From contig JAGHUP010000014.1 of NCBI GenBank assembly GCA_018064755.1, positions 1 to 64,000 of the forward strand: 64,000 bases of DNA, read 5' to 3'. Positions 43,591 through 52,953 of this stretch are shown here, piece by piece. The stretch's first letter is position 1; every line of letters starts with the position of its first letter. Origin of the DNA: Candidatus Crickella equi. GTDB taxonomy: Bacteria > Bacillota > Clostridia > Peptostreptococcales > Anaerovoracaceae. The notes below the pieces were generated by a model. It ran no database searches. It worked only from the letters and a program-made list of their open reading frames with translations, and was not told where the DNA came from. A program made the position numbers and the translations under genes.

Positions 43591-44761
43591 TTTCAATTTT
43601 TATTTTGCTTTGTGCTTCTTCCAGCACCTTTACTGCATCATCGAGCGTTGCACCCTTAGTGATTATGTGACCTATACGGTGAGGACCAATTCTAAATTTG
43701 TGAACCTCATCACCAGGCTTATAATCGAACTGAATATCAACAATATCAGGGTGTTCAGCGTTTTCGTTAGTTTGTGAAACGATGACGCCATCTTTGTCTG
43801 CCATCAGCAGGTGGCTTGCGTTAGGGTTAGCTTCGTTAGAACTGAAGTCAGCCTTCTCACCGAGTGCTACCTGAATGATTTTCTCATAATAATCATATCC
43901 ATAATAGATTCCAACGAGCTCTGCCAGGCATGTTGCTCCGGATCTTCCACCAATCTCAAGAACGTAAGTCTTACCATCCTTAAGAATAAAATCAGCATTG
44001 ATTGCACAGTTGTCCAGCTTCATCGCGTGGATTGCTGCGGCTAGAGTTTCCTTGGCATCCTGAATTGTTTCTTCAGGTAGGGCATAAGGTGCAAAATGCC
44101 CAATTGGGACACCTGTATTTCCTGTGTAAACATAGTCGCCATGAGGCAGGATGAACTCAACTTTGCCATCCTGAATGAAGGCCTGAGCGCCGAACTCTTC
44201 GCCCTCGATAAATTCTTCAACGAGATAGTAGTCGGAGCGAGTGTTGTCGAGCACGCATTGTCTTGCAGCTGCGAACTCTTCAGGTGTGTCAACCCTTGTA
44301 ATTCCACGGCTTCCAGAGGAATCGACTGACTTAAAAATCAGTGGAAATGTTAGTCCGTCGAGCTTGCTGGCATAGTCCATATCGTCAGTCTTAATCTCAC
44401 GGAATCTCGCCGTACGAACACCATTCGCCTCGTAAGCTTCTTTCATAAGACGCTTGTTAGCAGAGATCATTGCGGCTTCAGCAGAGAGACCCTTAAGACC
44501 GAGCTTGTCACATACAGCACCTACAGTAGGAATAGCAACGTCCGTTCCTGCTGTAACGACACCATCGATGCCTTCCTCCTCAGCGAGTTTAACGATTGCC
44601 TCTGCGTCGACAGTATTTTCATAATAAACGCTGTCGGCTATGTCAAATCCCGGATAATTACCCGGGATGCTTGTAACAATTGTATGAACGCCCATTCTCT
44701 GAGCGGTTTTAATCAGTGGAACCTGGTAGATTCCGGCTCCAAGTATCAGTAGCTTCTTCAT
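43583..44761 (-). CDS. ATP-grasp domain ligase (carbamoyl-phosphate synthase large-subunit-like)
   Basis: This 392-aa protein has an N-terminal pre-ATP-grasp Rossmann part (LILGAGIYQVPLIKTAQ) and a central ATP-grasp fold with FPLIFKSVDSSGSRG, VEEFIEGEEFGAQ and the metal site FILKDGKTYVLEIGGRSGATC. Such enzymes join a carboxylate to an amine or thiol through an acyl phosphate. Members of this subgroup lie in many surface-polysaccharide loci, perhaps attaching amino acids to sugars, but no substrate is established. It shares a 1-nt overlap (TAATG) with the upstream glycosyltransferase gene, so the pair is an operon. Confidence 0.85.
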   Translation of the reverse strand: MKKLLILGAGIYQVPLIKTAQRMGVHTIVTSIPGNYPGFDIADSVYYENTVDAEAIVKLAEEEGIDGVVTAGTDVAIPTVGAVCDKLGLKGLSAEAAMISANKRLMKEAYEANGVRTARFREIKTDDMDYASKLDGLTFPLIFKSVDSSGSRGITRVDTPEEFAAARQCVLDNTRSDYYLVEEFIEGEEFGAQAFIQDGKVEFILPHGDYVYTGNTGVPIGHFAPYALPEETIQDAKETLAAAIHAMKLDNCAINADFILKDGKTYVLEIGGRSGATCLAELVGIYYGYDYYEKIIQVALGEKADFSSNEANPNASHLLMADKDGVIVSQTNENAEHPDIVDIQFDYKPGDEVHKFRIGPHRIGHIITKGATLDDAVKVLEEAQSKIKIEIK

Positions 44762-45702
44762 TATTTCTTGCCTTTGTAATATACGTCTTTAACCACGAAC
44801 TGTGGTGAATTGCTCATGCTCAGGAATAACCTTCCGATGTATTCTCCGATGATGCCCAGGAAGAAGATAATCATTCCTGAGAAGAAGAACAGGCCGACCA
44901 TGATTGATGACCAACCAACTGCAATTGCTGGGTTGATGAGCTTTCTAATGAACACAACGATTGCACCAATCACGCCAAGTACGGACAAAATAGCACCGAC
45001 TCTCTGTGCGAACTTCAGCGGTACAGTCGAGAATCCCATGATGTTAGACCAGAGTCCAATTAACTTCTTTAGAGTGTAGTTGGATGTACCGTAAGCTCTC
45101 TCGAAATGTTCTACAGGTACTGAAGCAATCTTCTCAGTGCTAACCGTTCTTAAGAACAGACCTTGCAGGTGAGTGAACTGGCTCTTGTACTGAATGATGT
45201 AATCGCGAACATATTTCTTGATCACCCAGAAACTGGAGGTCTTCATATCCTTAGGCTTGCCGATCAGAAGGCGAACTGTCTGGTAATTTACCCAGCTGCC
45301 AAAATTACGGAAACCACTGTGCTTCTTGTCCTCGTAATATCCGAATACAACATCAAATCCTTCGTCGAATTTGGCAAAGAGCTTGTTCAGCTGTGAGCAA
45401 TGGGTCTGACCATCATCATCCATAGAGATGATAACATCTCCTTCGGCATAGTTAAGTCCTGCCATAGTTGCATTGTGCTGACCAGCATTCTTGGCGAGTT
45501 GAATCACCTTAACATAATCATGCTCGTCTGCGAGTTTGCGCAGTTCTTCAAGACAAGCGCCGCCATCCGGGGAGTAGTCATCGGTCAGAACGAACTCGAA
45601 AGGAGTTCTGCCGAGGCGCTCCATTTCAGCGGCCGTTTCTTTAACAACCTGACGAATTGTATGTGCTGAATTATAGCAAGGTATTACGATTGAATACTTC
45701 AT
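44761..45702 (-). CDS. GtrB/DPM1-like polyprenyl-phosphate glycosyltransferase
   Basis: This 313-aa protein has an N-terminal GT2 domain (YSIVIPCYNSAHTI, then the metal site D95-D-D97 in ISMDDDGQTH) and two C-terminal membrane segments (about 228-250 and 262-288). This is the layout of GtrB-type enzymes that load a sugar onto undecaprenyl phosphate for use outside the cell by a GT-C enzyme. The divergent neighbour is such a GT-C protein (YfhO-like), a recurrent pairing in lipoteichoic acid glycosylation. The start at 45702 has GGAGA at good spacing; an earlier in-frame start adds unrelated residues. Confidence 0.9.
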   Translation of the reverse strand: MKYSIVIPCYNSAHTIRQVVKETAAEMERLGRTPFEFVLTDDYSPDGGACLEELRKLADEHDYVKVIQLAKNAGQHNATMAGLNYAEGDVIISMDDDGQTHCSQLNKLFAKFDEGFDVVFGYYEDKKHSGFRNFGSWVNYQTVRLLIGKPKDMKTSSFWVIKKYVRDYIIQYKSQFTHLQGLFLRTVSTEKIASVPVEHFERAYGTSNYTLKKLIGLWSNIMGFSTVPLKFAQRVGAILSVLGVIGAIVVFIRKLINPAIAVGWSSIMVGLFFFSGMIIFFLGIIGEYIGRLFLSMSNSPQFVVKDVYYKGKK

Positions 45703-45740
45703 ATATGTCTCCTCGTGTTTGAACACAAAATTACGAATAT

Positions 45741-45769
45741 ATTGTACCACGCTAAGCTTGAAAATCCAA
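45741..45769 (-). promoter_or_regulatory. Promoter of the GtrB-like/ATP-grasp operon
   Basis: On the minus strand TTGGAT (45769-45764), a 17-nt spacer ending TGG, then TACAAT (45746-45741), giving an extended -10. Confidence 0.75.
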
Positions 45770-45790
45770 CTATTTTAAGCGCTCATAACA

Positions 45791-45820
45791 TTGAAAAATG
45801 ACCCCAAAATGTGCTAAAAT
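45791..45820 (+). promoter_or_regulatory. Promoter of the second wall-polymer run
   Basis: TTGAAA (45791-45796), an 18-nt spacer and TAAAAT (45815-45820) preceded by TGc. It is divergent from the GtrB-like promoter and drives the yfhO-like gene. Confidence 0.7.
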
Positions 45821-45854
45821 TATACCGATTATATAGTAAAAGGGGAAGTGCGAT

Positions 45855-48674
45855 TTGAAGCTAGGTTCCAATCAGAACAACTGGAAGAAAGATGCAGCGA
45901 TTTATAGTGGCTTTTTCGTTGTGATTGCAGTCGTTTGCTATGCATTTTTCCTGCTCACAGGAACCACTTTAATCAAATATTCCACCGGTAACGCAGACGG
46001 TCTTACACAAACATATACAGCTTATGTTTCACTTAAGCATATGATCCAGGACTTCTTTGCTGGTCGGGGCTGGGATGCGTGGAACTGGTCATTAGGCCTT
46101 GGTGGAGATACCTTCGAGTATTACGGATTTAAACTGTTTAATCCGCTTACATATATCATCATTGCTTTTCCAGACAATCTGATTGATGTTGGATATTCCG
46201 TTGCAAACATCTTGAGAGAGTATCTGGCAGGCTTTACATTTATGCTCTGCATGAGAGAGGTAAAGTTGCCTTCAAGAGCCGGAATCGTTGGTGCACTGTC
46301 TTACGCATTTTGCGGATGGATGGTTGAAGTAATCTTTAACCAGGGTAGCTTCGAGAACGCTGCAATTATTCTGCCGCTTCTCATCATGGGAACAGAGAAG
46401 GTGTTCAAGAAGAAGTCGCCATACCTTTTCATCGTCTCGGTTGCGTTCTGTGTAGCATCCGGCGTTGTGTGGACATACATTTCAGGAATTGTAGTAGTTG
46501 TATATTTCCTCGCGAGATATCATGACTATCACAGTAAGGAATCTGTCGCTGAGTTCTGCAAGAACACTGGAGAGTATATCCTCTACGGAATTATCGGAAT
46601 ACTGATCTCTTCACCATTCGTACTGTCGATACTGTGCAGTATGGGTGGAGCGACTACACATACTGGTGCTAGTTATAGAACTTGGGCTTTCGCACTGGAT
46701 AAATATCTTGAGCTTCCGGCTGGACTTTTCAAGTATGCCGAAGTCGGAGCGACATCGTACAGCTACATTTGCGTTTCGGCTGCAGCAATATGTCTGTTAC
46801 CGTTGCTCGTTAGACAGATGAAGCGCAAATCGACTATCGCATGGATTGCGGTTGTGATGACTGCGTTGTCACTGATTCCATTGACAAGTAAGTTCTTCAA
46901 TGCGATGAGCTATCCGGCAGGCAGATGGTATTTTGCTCTAATGTTCTTCGTTATCTGGGCAACGATGGAGTGCCTTAACGAGGAGACTTTGGCCGACAAG
47001 AGAAGTTATAAGACTATGACAATCTGGGTTGGCGCTCTAGCGATATGGAACGCTGCAATGTTCATGCTTGGCATAGAGAGCAAGGGCACAATCATGTTAG
47101 TTGCAATTGGAATTTGTTGCTGCTTTGCATTGCTGGTTGCCTCTTATATCTATTATGTGACAGAGAACAAGCAGAAGTGGGTTGCGGTGCTCGGTGCGCT
47201 TGTCTTAATAGCAAGCATCACTTATCCGGCAATGGGAAGAACTTGTCCTGCGGTTAGCAACTATCTTGGGGAGCATCTCAAAGTTGGTGCATCAGCTGAC
47301 AAGATAGCAACTACACCTGAGAGAGTTGTTCCTGAGATTAAGGATGATGGATTCTATAGATCCGATCAATCCTATAGAACTAATCCTCAGATGAGGACCA
47401 AGTTGAAGACCAATGCGAATGTTGTATATGGCAACAATTCGATTTACACATACTCATCGCTGATTGACAGCAAGTGGAATCTGTTCAACAAAGCCGTTGG
47501 AAACAATGCGGGTTATTATTCGAGAACGAACATCATCTCCAACGACAACAGAGCCAATCTTGATTACCTGTTTGGTGTTAAATACTTCCTTGGCGACAAT
47601 GCTAACGAGAAGAAGGCTTCCAAGTATGCGGGTTATGGCTATAAGAAGAGTGAGACAATCGATGGCGTTGATATCCTGAAGACCGATCATAGCATTGGCC
47701 TCGGAACCGCTTTCAAGCAATACATTACTGAAAGCGAGCTGATGGAATACCCGGAAATGGTAAGAGATCAGGTTCTGCTGCAAACAGCCGTTGTTGCTGA
47801 TGACCAGACTGACAAGCTTGAAGGCATCAAACATGCAAGCAAGGATGATATTACAACATCAATTGATAGCGCAGATATCACAGTAACTTCAAAGAAGAAT
47901 ATTACAATTGATGAAGATAGCAAGACCATCACAGTTAGTGGTGGCAAGGGATATTTCTACGTAGATATTCCTGAGGTAAAGAATTGTCAGCTGGTACTAT
48001 CGTTCGAGGGATTCCAGAGACAAAACCTCTCGTATGACGAGGCGCTTGTGGTAGGTAGCGATGATGTCGAACAGCCTAAGACAGCTTTCGCTAAGTGGGT
48101 TGGCAGACACTCGTTCAGAGACACTGGCGATTTCAAGATTATCACCAAGTTCAATGGCATTAAGAAATACTGCTACTGTGAGAAGGGATCCCCAAGAGGA
48201 TTTAACGATATAGAGAACTACAACATCAATCTTGGATACGGCGACACAATTGGAGGACGTGCGCTGGTTAGACTTGGTACAAGAGGCGTTTATACCTACG
48301 ATGCAATTAAGGTATATGCAATTCCTATGACAGTGCTCGACGAGAATGCTGAAAGCCTCGAGGAGACTAGCTACAAGATTGATAAATATACAGGCGATAG
48401 CGTTAGCGGAACAGTTAACGCTGAAGAGAGCTCGCTGCTCTTCCTTTCAATTCCTTATGACAAGGGCTGGAAGGCCAAACTCGATGGCGAGGCGGTATCC
48501 ACAATGAACAATGTGGACATAGGATTTACAGGAATAGTAATTCCAGCAGGTGAACATCAGCTGGAGCTCACATACTCACATTGGGGTATGAAGGTAGCTC
48601 TGGTTGGAACATTGGTTGGCCTAGTTGGACTGTTAAGTATCATCATCAGGAGAAGAAAGAATGGGCGTAGCTAA
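45855..48674 (+). CDS. YfhO-family GT-C membrane glycosyltransferase
   Basis: This 939-aa protein has a long membrane part with about a dozen spans (to about residue 470 plus a last one near 910-928) and a large outside domain between. N-terminal acidic residues in GNADGLTQTY lie in the first outside loop, where GT-C enzymes keep their catalytic aspartate. YfhO proteins add sugars to lipoteichoic acid outside the membrane from a polyprenyl-phosphate donor, matching the divergent GtrB-like gene. The start codon is TTG, supported by AGGGGA upstream. Its end overlaps the next gene by 14 nt. Confidence 0.87.
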   Translation: MKLGSNQNNWKKDAAIYSGFFVVIAVVCYAFFLLTGTTLIKYSTGNADGLTQTYTAYVSLKHMIQDFFAGRGWDAWNWSLGLGGDTFEYYGFKLFNPLTYIIIAFPDNLIDVGYSVANILREYLAGFTFMLCMREVKLPSRAGIVGALSYAFCGWMVEVIFNQGSFENAAIILPLLIMGTEKVFKKKSPYLFIVSVAFCVASGVVWTYISGIVVVVYFLARYHDYHSKESVAEFCKNTGEYILYGIIGILISSPFVLSILCSMGGATTHTGASYRTWAFALDKYLELPAGLFKYAEVGATSYSYICVSAAAICLLPLLVRQMKRKSTIAWIAVVMTALSLIPLTSKFFNAMSYPAGRWYFALMFFVIWATMECLNEETLADKRSYKTMTIWVGALAIWNAAMFMLGIESKGTIMLVAIGICCCFALLVASYIYYVTENKQKWVAVLGALVLIASITYPAMGRTCPAVSNYLGEHLKVGASADKIATTPERVVPEIKDDGFYRSDQSYRTNPQMRTKLKTNANVVYGNNSIYTYSSLIDSKWNLFNKAVGNNAGYYSRTNIISNDNRANLDYLFGVKYFLGDNANEKKASKYAGYGYKKSETIDGVDILKTDHSIGLGTAFKQYITESELMEYPEMVRDQVLLQTAVVADDQTDKLEGIKHASKDDITTSIDSADITVTSKKNITIDEDSKTITVSGGKGYFYVDIPEVKNCQLVLSFEGFQRQNLSYDEALVVGSDDVEQPKTAFAKWVGRHSFRDTGDFKIITKFNGIKKYCYCEKGSPRGFNDIENYNINLGYGDTIGGRALVRLGTRGVYTYDAIKVYAIPMTVLDENAESLEETSYKIDKYTGDSVSGTVNAEESSLLFLSIPYDKGWKAKLDGEAVSTMNNVDIGFTGIVIPAGEHQLELTYSHWGMKVALVGTLVGLVGLLSIIIRRRKNGRS

Positions 48675-49803
48675 GCTCAAGAAGAAAGCAAATCTCGCTG
48701 CAAGAATGTCAGCGTTCATATTGGAGCAGAAGCGAGTTGGTAGCAAGCTCATGAAGGACAACAATGTTCTGTTCATCTCCGATGTTAGAGATGTGCTCGG
48801 CGGCAACTTCGAGTGGGTTTATAACGCAATCGACAAGAAGGAGTGGAATGTTCAGATCTTTCTTAAGGACAAGCAGCTCCACAAGGAGACGGTATCCGAT
48901 GCAAGACTGATTGCACAGAAACTCAGATCTGCTAAGTATATCTTTGTTGAAGACGTTTATAACTATCTGCAGTTCTATACACTGCTGCCAGGTCAGGAAA
49001 TAATTCAGCTCTGGCATGCGGCTGGCGCATACAAGAAATTCGGATTCAGTCGTAAGAACGAGGATATCAAGATTAGTCCGGGACATCGCAAGTACACCAA
49101 GGCAATTGTAAGTGCGGAGTCAATCGCTCCTTGCTATGCAGAGGCTTACGATATCAGTGAGGATAAGATTATTGCTACAGGAGTTCCAAGAACCGACATC
49201 TTCTTCGACGAGTCGTGGAAGAACGAGGTACGCGAGAAGTTTTGGACGAAGTATCCTGAGACCAAGGGCAAGAAGATTATTCTGCTTGCGCCGACTTATA
49301 GAGGCACCAAAGTTCCGCTAGCGGATTACGATATGTCCAAGGTTCCGATTAAGGAGTTGGCTGAGAGATTTGGCGATGAGTATATCCTGGTAACCAAGCT
49401 TCACCCGGCTGCGTATAACAATATGCTGCTAAAGGGAAAGAAACTTGGAGATGACAGCGGATTCTGGCTGGACGTTTCTGGTATCAGAGATATTAACGAT
49501 ATACTGCCGGTTGCAGACATTCTGATTACCGATTATTCAAGCGTAATCTTCGACTGGTTGCTGCTGGATAGACCTATTATTTACTACGTATACGACAAGG
49601 ATGAGTATGCAGGAGATAGAGGAATGTACTACTCATTCGATGAATATGTTTACGGCGCGGTTGCTGAGACCGGCGAGGAACTTGCCGAGGCGATAGCTGC
49701 TGCGGACATGATGACAGACAAGAGAGAGGCTTTCAGAGAGAGATTCATGGGAGCTTGCGACGGACACGCAACTGAGAGAGTTGTGGGTCTGCTGAGGAGA
49801 TAA
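48661..49803 (+). CDS. TagB/TagF-family CDP-polyol phosphotransferase (1 of 3 in tandem)
   Basis: This 380-aa protein is a single catalytic domain of the CDP-glycerol glycerophosphotransferase family. Visible motifs are LWHAAGAYKKFGF, the GVPRTDIFF segment, LLAPTYRGTK, TKLHPAAY and ITDYSSVIFDW. Its compact length suits a priming enzyme such as TagB or a short elongating enzyme. It overlaps the yfhO-like gene and is followed after 1 nt by the next family member. AGGAG precedes the ATG. The number of units added and the polyol used cannot be told. Confidence 0.88.
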   Translation: MGVAKLKKKANLAARMSAFILEQKRVGSKLMKDNNVLFISDVRDVLGGNFEWVYNAIDKKEWNVQIFLKDKQLHKETVSDARLIAQKLRSAKYIFVEDVYNYLQFYTLLPGQEIIQLWHAAGAYKKFGFSRKNEDIKISPGHRKYTKAIVSAESIAPCYAEAYDISEDKIIATGVPRTDIFFDESWKNEVREKFWTKYPETKGKKIILLAPTYRGTKVPLADYDMSKVPIKELAERFGDEYILVTKLHPAAYNNMLLKGKKLGDDSGFWLDVSGIRDINDILPVADILITDYSSVIFDWLLLDRPIIYYVYDKDEYAGDRGMYYSFDEYVYGAVAETGEELAEAIAAADMMTDKREAFRERFMGACDGHATERVVGLLRR

Positions 49804-49804
49804 G

Positions 49805-51097
49805 ATGGCATACAAGAGAAGTGCTTATAGAAAATTCAAGGATGTAATCAGAAAGGGTTGCTCTGCGCTTGCCAAGAGAAGCACAACATTTAGAACCTTC
49901 TATATGGGAAGCTTGGATAAGAAGCAACATAAGAGATATCTGAAGTATGCGAATCTGCCAATTGATGAGAAGGCTATTGTTTTCGAATCCTTCATGGCAA
50001 GAAGATATGCAGATAGCCCAAGAGCAATCTATGAGTATATGCTGACTGCACCTGAATTCAAGGATTACAAATTCTATTGGTCTTTCAGAGCCACTATCAT
50101 GGATCAGTATATGTGGCTGAACGACAACGACAGAACCAAAGTAATTCAGTATGGTAATGAGGCATATTACAAGAGAATGGCAACAGCTAAGTACTGGGTT
50201 GTTAATTCAAGAGTTGTTGATGCCATTGATGTGAGACCTGAGCAGGTTTATCTGCAGTGCTGGCATGGAACTCCACTTAAGAGACTTGGATTCGATATCG
50301 AGGTTGAAGGAGATAACAGCCTTCATACCAAGGAAGCCCTGTGCAGACACTATGCAATTGATGCCAAGAAATACACCAACATGGTTTCACCATCTGCATT
50401 TTGCACAGAGAAATTCATCTCGGCATTCGGTCTGGATAAGATCGGAAGATCGGACATTATCATTGAGGAGGGATATCCGCGTAATGACTTCCTTGTTAAC
50501 TACACAGAGGCCGATGTTGCCAAAGTCCGCAAGGAGCTCGGCGTTCCGGATGACAAGAAGTTAATCCTATACGCACCAACATGGAGAGACAACCAGCATG
50601 TTGCAGGAACCGGATATGTCTTCGAGAATCCACTTGATTTCGACAAGCTGAAAGAGGCAATTGGCGATGAATACGTTGTGCTCTTTAGACCACATTACTT
50701 CGTTGCTAATGCATTCGACTTCAGTAAATACGAAGGCTGGGTATATGATGTTTCAACTTACCCGGACATCAATGAGCTGTACATCGTATCGGATATCCTG
50801 ATTACAGACTATTCAAGCGTATTCTTCGACTACAGCATTCTGAAGAGACCAATTCTCTTCTACATGTATGACCTGAAATATTATCAGGATACTGTAAGAG
50901 GATTCTATATTAGCCTGGATGAGTTGCCTGGCCCTATTGTTGAGGAACAGGCTGAGCTGATGGACAAGATCAAGACTGTTGATGATTGGTCCAAGGGCAA
51001 GGAATACACAGATAAATATGCAACATTCTCCGGTAGGTTCACTTATCTTGATGATGGACATGCTTCAGAGAGAGTTGCGAAGAAGGTATTTAAGTAA
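49805..51097 (+). CDS. TagB/TagF-family CDP-polyol phosphotransferase (2 of 3 in tandem)
   Basis: This 430-aa paralogue has the same motifs: CWHGTPLKRLGFD, EEGYPRNDFL, LYAPTWRDN, FRPHYF and ITDYSSVFFDY. An N-terminal part (about 1-120) includes YKFYWSFRA-type sequence common in TarL/TagF proteins. The classical HGTPLK and HP pair is closest here to TagF/TarL polymerases: HGTPLK is present, but the second histidine lies in RPHYF rather than in a HP motif. GAGGAG precedes the start. It lies 1 nt after one paralogue and 3 nt before another. Confidence 0.88.
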   Translation: MAYKRSAYRKFKDVIRKGCSALAKRSTTFRTFYMGSLDKKQHKRYLKYANLPIDEKAIVFESFMARRYADSPRAIYEYMLTAPEFKDYKFYWSFRATIMDQYMWLNDNDRTKVIQYGNEAYYKRMATAKYWVVNSRVVDAIDVRPEQVYLQCWHGTPLKRLGFDIEVEGDNSLHTKEALCRHYAIDAKKYTNMVSPSAFCTEKFISAFGLDKIGRSDIIIEEGYPRNDFLVNYTEADVAKVRKELGVPDDKKLILYAPTWRDNQHVAGTGYVFENPLDFDKLKEAIGDEYVVLFRPHYFVANAFDFSKYEGWVYDVSTYPDINELYIVSDILITDYSSVFFDYSILKRPILFYMYDLKYYQDTVRGFYISLDELPGPIVEEQAELMDKIKTVDDWSKGKEYTDKYATFSGRFTYLDDGHASERVAKKVFK

Positions 51098-51100
51098 AGT

Positions 51101-52243
51101 ATGAACACAGTTGTAAAGTCGGTAATTAAATGCGGAATAGGAGTTCTGGGTGGAGCCTTTGCCGTTATGAAACTCGCTCCAATCGAGCGCAGGGTTGTCA
51201 TAATGAGCAGACAGTCTAACAAGCCATCCCAGGATATTGAAATGCTCCGAGACGAGCTCGAAAACCGTAACATCGACACTGTTGTTATGTGTAAGAAGAT
51301 GGGCGATGGCCTGGGCGGTAAGGTAGCGTACCTTGGCGAACTTGGACGTCAGATGAAGTATCTGGCTAGCTCCAAAGTGGTTGTGCTCGACAGCTACAAT
51401 ATTCCGGTCAGTCTCTTCAAGCATCGCGATAAGACCAAAGTTATTCAGATGTGGCATGCGCTCGGTGCGATGAAGAAGTTCAGTCGCAGCATTCTGGACA
51501 TGCCTGAGGGCAAGTCATCGGAGCTTGCCAATCTTATGAAAATGCATGCTGGTTATGATTACATCTTCACTAGCAGTGAAGCGAGCAGACCAGCATTTGC
51601 GGAGGCCTTCGGTTATCCGGAGGACAAGCTGACGATAATGTCGCTACCAAGAGTCGATGCACTATTGGATGAAAAGAGAAATGCTGAACTAGCAGTACAG
51701 ATTAAGACTGAATATCCACAACTCGAAGATAGAGAAACAATTGTCTATGCACCAACTCTAAGAGTTGGCAAAGACATGAGCAAATTTGTTAGCGATTTAA
51801 TCACAGCTGTTAACAACTGCAAGTTCAAGTTTAGTCTGGTTATTAAGATGCATCCTCTGACAGAGATTAGTTTGGATGATAATTTGCCAGAAAACATCAT
51901 CATTGATAACAAATTCCAGACTGCTGAAATGTTCGCAATTGCTGACTATGTCATCACAGACTATTCGGCAATAACATATGAAGTTGCACTCAAGGGTTTG
52001 CCTATTTACTTCTATGCTTTCGACAAGGATGAGTATCTGGATGGCAGAACCTTCTATCTTGACTATGATAAGGACATGCCTGGACCAATTTGTGCAACTG
52101 CGGATGAGGTGATGGCAGAGCTGACATCAGGAACTAAGACAGAAGAATACAGAAAGAAAGCGAAAGCATTCGCTGATAAATATATTGAGAAGCAGTCAGG
52201 TTGTACTGCGGAAATAGCAGATCTAATAGAGGAGTTATTATGA
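51101..52243 (+). CDS. TagB/TagF-family CDP-polyol phosphotransferase (3 of 3 in tandem)
   Basis: This 380-aa paralogue carries MWHALGAMKKFSRS, LPRVDALLD, VYAPTLRVGK, IKMHPLTE and ITDYSAITYEVA. It is distinct from its two neighbours in all motif flanks, so the three probably act on different acceptors or polyols rather than being recent duplicates. Its stop codon overlaps the tarI-like start codon (ATGA), tying it to CDP-ribitol synthesis and making it the best candidate in the window for a ribitol-phosphate transferase; that link is inference. Confidence 0.87.
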   Translation: MNTVVKSVIKCGIGVLGGAFAVMKLAPIERRVVIMSRQSNKPSQDIEMLRDELENRNIDTVVMCKKMGDGLGGKVAYLGELGRQMKYLASSKVVVLDSYNIPVSLFKHRDKTKVIQMWHALGAMKKFSRSILDMPEGKSSELANLMKMHAGYDYIFTSSEASRPAFAEAFGYPEDKLTIMSLPRVDALLDEKRNAELAVQIKTEYPQLEDRETIVYAPTLRVGKDMSKFVSDLITAVNNCKFKFSLVIKMHPLTEISLDDNLPENIIIDNKFQTAEMFAIADYVITDYSAITYEVALKGLPIYFYAFDKDEYLDGRTFYLDYDKDMPGPICATADEVMAELTSGTKTEEYRKKAKAFADKYIEKQSGCTAEIADLIEELL

Positions 52244-52953
52244 ATTACGGAGTAGTAGTAGCAGGCGGAATCGGTAGAAGAATGGGAGCTGAAAAACCAA
52301 AGCAGTTCCTGGCTATCGGCACCAAGCCTATCATCGTACATACAGTTGAGAAGTTCGTTCTCTGTAACGAGCTTGAGAAGATTATCGTACTCACACCGAA
52401 AGATTGGATTGAGTACACTAAAGATCTTCTGGAGAAGAATCTCGGTGACAAGCTGATGAAGAGGGTTGCTGTAATCGAGGGCGGCGAGACACGTAACGAG
52501 ACAATCATGAATTCCATCGCATATATCGAGAAGGAATTTGGTCTCGATGACGATACAGTAATCATCACACATGATGCGGTAAGACCTTTCGTAACACACA
52601 GAATTATCAAGGACAATATCGAAGCTGTTATGAAGTATGGTGCAACCGATACAGTAGTGCCAGCAACTGATACCATTGTTGAGTCCCAAGATAACGATAT
52701 TATCAGTGCAATTCCTGATAGATCCAAGATGTATCAGGGACAGACACCTCAGAGCTTTAAAGCTAAGGAGCTGAGAGATACTTATCAAGCATTGACTCAG
52801 GAGGAGAAAGATATCCTGACAGATGCAACGAAGATCTATGTTCTCAAGGGCAAGCCAGTCAAGCTGGTTAAGGGAGAGAGCTTTAATATCAAGATTACAT
52901 ATCCGTATGATCTTGAAGTGGCAGAGACTCTGCTGAAAGGGGAGAGCAAATAA
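52240..52953 (+). CDS. tarI: Ribitol-5-phosphate cytidylyltransferase (TarI; IspD-like family)
   Basis: This 237-aa nucleotidyltransferase has the N-terminal CTP motif VVAGGIGRRMG followed by KPKQFL and the family segments TKPIIVHTVE, HDAVRPFVT and QTPQSFKA. TarI and IspD are homologues; the gene immediately downstream is tarJ-like, so TarI (CDP-ribitol synthesis) is preferred over IspD. GGAG lies at the start codon of choice, 52240, which overlaps the upstream stop (ATGA). The stop overlaps the tarJ start (TAATG). A dual role as the organism's IspD cannot be excluded. Confidence 0.88.
   Translation: MNYGVVVAGGIGRRMGAEKPKQFLAIGTKPIIVHTVEKFVLCNELEKIIVLTPKDWIEYTKDLLEKNLGDKLMKRVAVIEGGETRNETIMNSIAYIEKEFGLDDDTVIITHDAVRPFVTHRIIKDNIEAVMKYGATDTVVPATDTIVESQDNDIISAIPDRSKMYQGQTPQSFKAKELRDTYQALTQEEKDILTDATKIYVLKGKPVKLVKGESFNIKITYPYDLEVAETLLKGESK

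Noticed and set aside
48661-52243. Three tandem polyol transferases as a recent gene duplication
   Set aside because: Motif flanks and lengths differ greatly between the three, so they are old paralogues with probably different roles.
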